From NCBI GenBank assembly GCA_002418205.1, contig DIDP01000049.1, positions 1 to 33,335 of the forward strand: DNA of 33,335 nt, written 5' to 3'. The notes below the pieces were generated by a model. The model saw only the letters and a list, made by a program, of their open reading frames with translations, was not told the DNA's origin and searched no databases. Positions 32,231-33,335 of the stretch are shown piece after piece. Source of the stretch: Anaerolineales bacterium UBA5797. GTDB lineage: Bacteria; Chloroflexota; Anaerolineae; Anaerolineales; Villigracilaceae. Within the stretch, counting starts at the first letter, position 1, and each line of letters opens with the position of its first letter. A program made the translations under genes and the position numbers.

Positions 32231-33335
32231 TTAGTCCGTTGCAACAGGCTCGGGGGCTTGAGCCGATGTACGGTGTGTTTTGTTGAGGGTGGTGAAACCG
32301 ATGGCGGCGAGTAATCCGATGAAGCCGCAGAGCAGCCATAGCAGGTTGGGGTTGGCGCTGTCGAGGATAAGCCCGGCGAAATACGGACCAACGGTGAACG
32401 AGATGCTCCACGAGAGACCGGATACCGCCATGTAGCGTCCGCGCATGTCTTCGGGTGCGAAACTGGCGACGAGCGATTGCTGGAATGGTGTGACGACCAT
32501 TTCTCCGATCGTGATGATGACCATCGCGGTCACGAAGAGGGCGAAACCCGCGACGAAGCCATACATCGCAAAGCCGACCGCGTACAGCACCGAACCCGCT
32601 GCCATCATCAGCATGGGTTTGAATCTTTCAAGGCGGCGCGTGATCCAGAACTGCAACGTTACAACCAGGATGGCGTTGATGCTGAGCAGCGCGCCGTAAT
32701 TTAATTCGGGCAAGCCATGCTGGTCGCGCAGGAAGACGCCGAGGGTCGAATTCATGTTCATGTAGACGAGCGTCATCATGACGGTGACGCCGATGAACGT
32801 CACGAAGGGGATATCCTTGAAGACGCGTCCGTAGCCTGCGAATGTCTGTCGCATGGTTTCGGGTTTGGCGTGGGCGTGCGCTTTGGGCTTCGTTTCAGGC
32901 AGCGCGGTCAGGACGATGATCGCGGAGATCAGGCTGATGACTGCATCCACGATGAAAAGTGTGATGTATGAATTTGCGATCAGCAATCCTGCGATGGGCG
33001 GCGCTATGATGACCGCAAGATTGAACACGACGCGGATGATGCCGTACCCTTCCGCGCGTTTGTCGGGTGGGAGCAGATCGGCAACGACCGCCTCGTGGGC
33101 AGGTCCGCCGATGCTCGAGAGCGTGCCAACCACCACCACGACCGCGATAAAGACTCCAATGGATGGGGCGAATCCCATGCCGAGGGCGCTGAACGATGAC
33201 AGGATGAGACTGGCGATGATCACGGTCTTGCGTCCCATGCGGTCTGCGATGGCGCCGCCGAGGGCGCTGCCCGCCATGCCGGTCACCGAGAAGATCGCAA
33301 AGAGAATGCCCACGGTGGACATGCCAATGTCAAAT
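32231..33335 (-). CDS. MFS transporter, N-terminus outside the window
   Basis: The protein is a major facilitator superfamily transporter. The visible part holds loop 2-3 motif A as GGAIADRMGRKTV and at least ten membrane helices, with a central charged loop (ETKPKAHAHAKPET). The frame stays open past the first ATG at 33322 (Phe-Asp-Ile-Gly precedes it), and that ATG falls at the beginning of helix 2, so helix 1 and the true start lie beyond base 33335. Motif A in the drug-efflux form suggests a proton-coupled exporter, but the substrate is unknown. Confidence 0.88.
   Translation of the reverse strand, partial: FDIGMSTVGILFAIFSVTGMAGSALGGAIADRMGRKTVIIASLILSSFSALGMGFAPSIGVFIAVVVVVGTLSSIGGPAHEAVVADLLPPDKRAEGYGIIRVVFNLAVIIAPPIAGLLIANSYITLFIVDAVISLISAIIVLTALPETKPKAHAHAKPETMRQTFAGYGRVFKDIPFVTFIGVTVMMTLVYMNMNSTLGVFLRDQHGLPELNYGALLSINAILVVTLQFWITRRLERFKPMLMMAAGSVLYAVGFAMYGFVAGFALFVTAMVIITIGEMVVTPFQQSLVASFAPEDMRGRYMAVSGLSWSISFTVGPYFAGLILDSANPNLLWLLCGFIGLLAAIGFTTLNKTHRTSAQAPEPVATD

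Overview
The window reads as chromosome from a Chloroflexota bacterium, most likely an Anaerolineae-type lineage. This is inferred from moderately high GC, secreted proteins joined by Thr/Pro-rich linkers, a DUF1385 membrane protein, a DUF309 protein, the MoxR/DUF58/DUF4129 locus and many short dispersed palindromes. No rRNA, tRNA, CRISPR array, prophage or transposase was seen. Both strands are densely coded and most genes are housekeeping or cell-envelope genes.

Left part (1-9.5 kb, mostly + strand): a MenC/N-acylamino-acid racemase-like enolase-superfamily enzyme, a CapA-type lipoprotein, a cyclase/kynurenine-formamidase-like hydrolase, an anchored exported protein and, on the other strand, a DUF309 protein with a C-terminal zinc ribbon. 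Then comes a five-gene block at 5037-9528: DUF4129 membrane protein, a three-helix membrane protein, MoxR ATPase, DUF58 protein and a small membrane protein. It looks like a MoxR-driven assembly or maturation module without the usual transglutaminase or VWA partners.

Middle-left (9.5-13.4 kb, - strand): SnoaL-like protein, a DapB-like reductase that lacks the usual catalytic His pair, two very small candidate ORFs, a GNAT acetyltransferase, a FlaR/adenylate-kinase-like P-loop protein and a PHP-domain phosphoesterase. Divergent from the last, secG has a near-consensus promoter. It is followed by a membrane-anchored family 5 solute-binding protein, an M20 dipeptidase, the DUF1385 protein and an exported phosphodiester-glycosidase-domain protein.

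Right part (18.9-33.3 kb): a Cas4/AddB-like Fe-S PD-(D/E)XK nuclease downstream of pyrG (CTP synthase), a solitary roadblock protein, a surface Ig-like protein, a Nudix hydrolase overlapping pth, mfd, and a 1246-residue secreted fusion of a nucleotide pyrophosphatase-type phosphatase with a 5'-nucleotidase. The fusion could take nucleotides to nucleosides outside the cell. A SAM methyltransferase and a partial MFS transporter end the window.

The most unusual signals are not single genes. First, several unrelated families of palindromic elements lie mostly 3-25 bp upstream of start codons, and one is incorporated in frame into mfd. Second, several genes have a TATAAT-like box only about 5-9 nt ahead of the start codon with no Shine-Dalgarno, which suggests leaderless transcription. 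Third, the DapB homolog has an altered active site.
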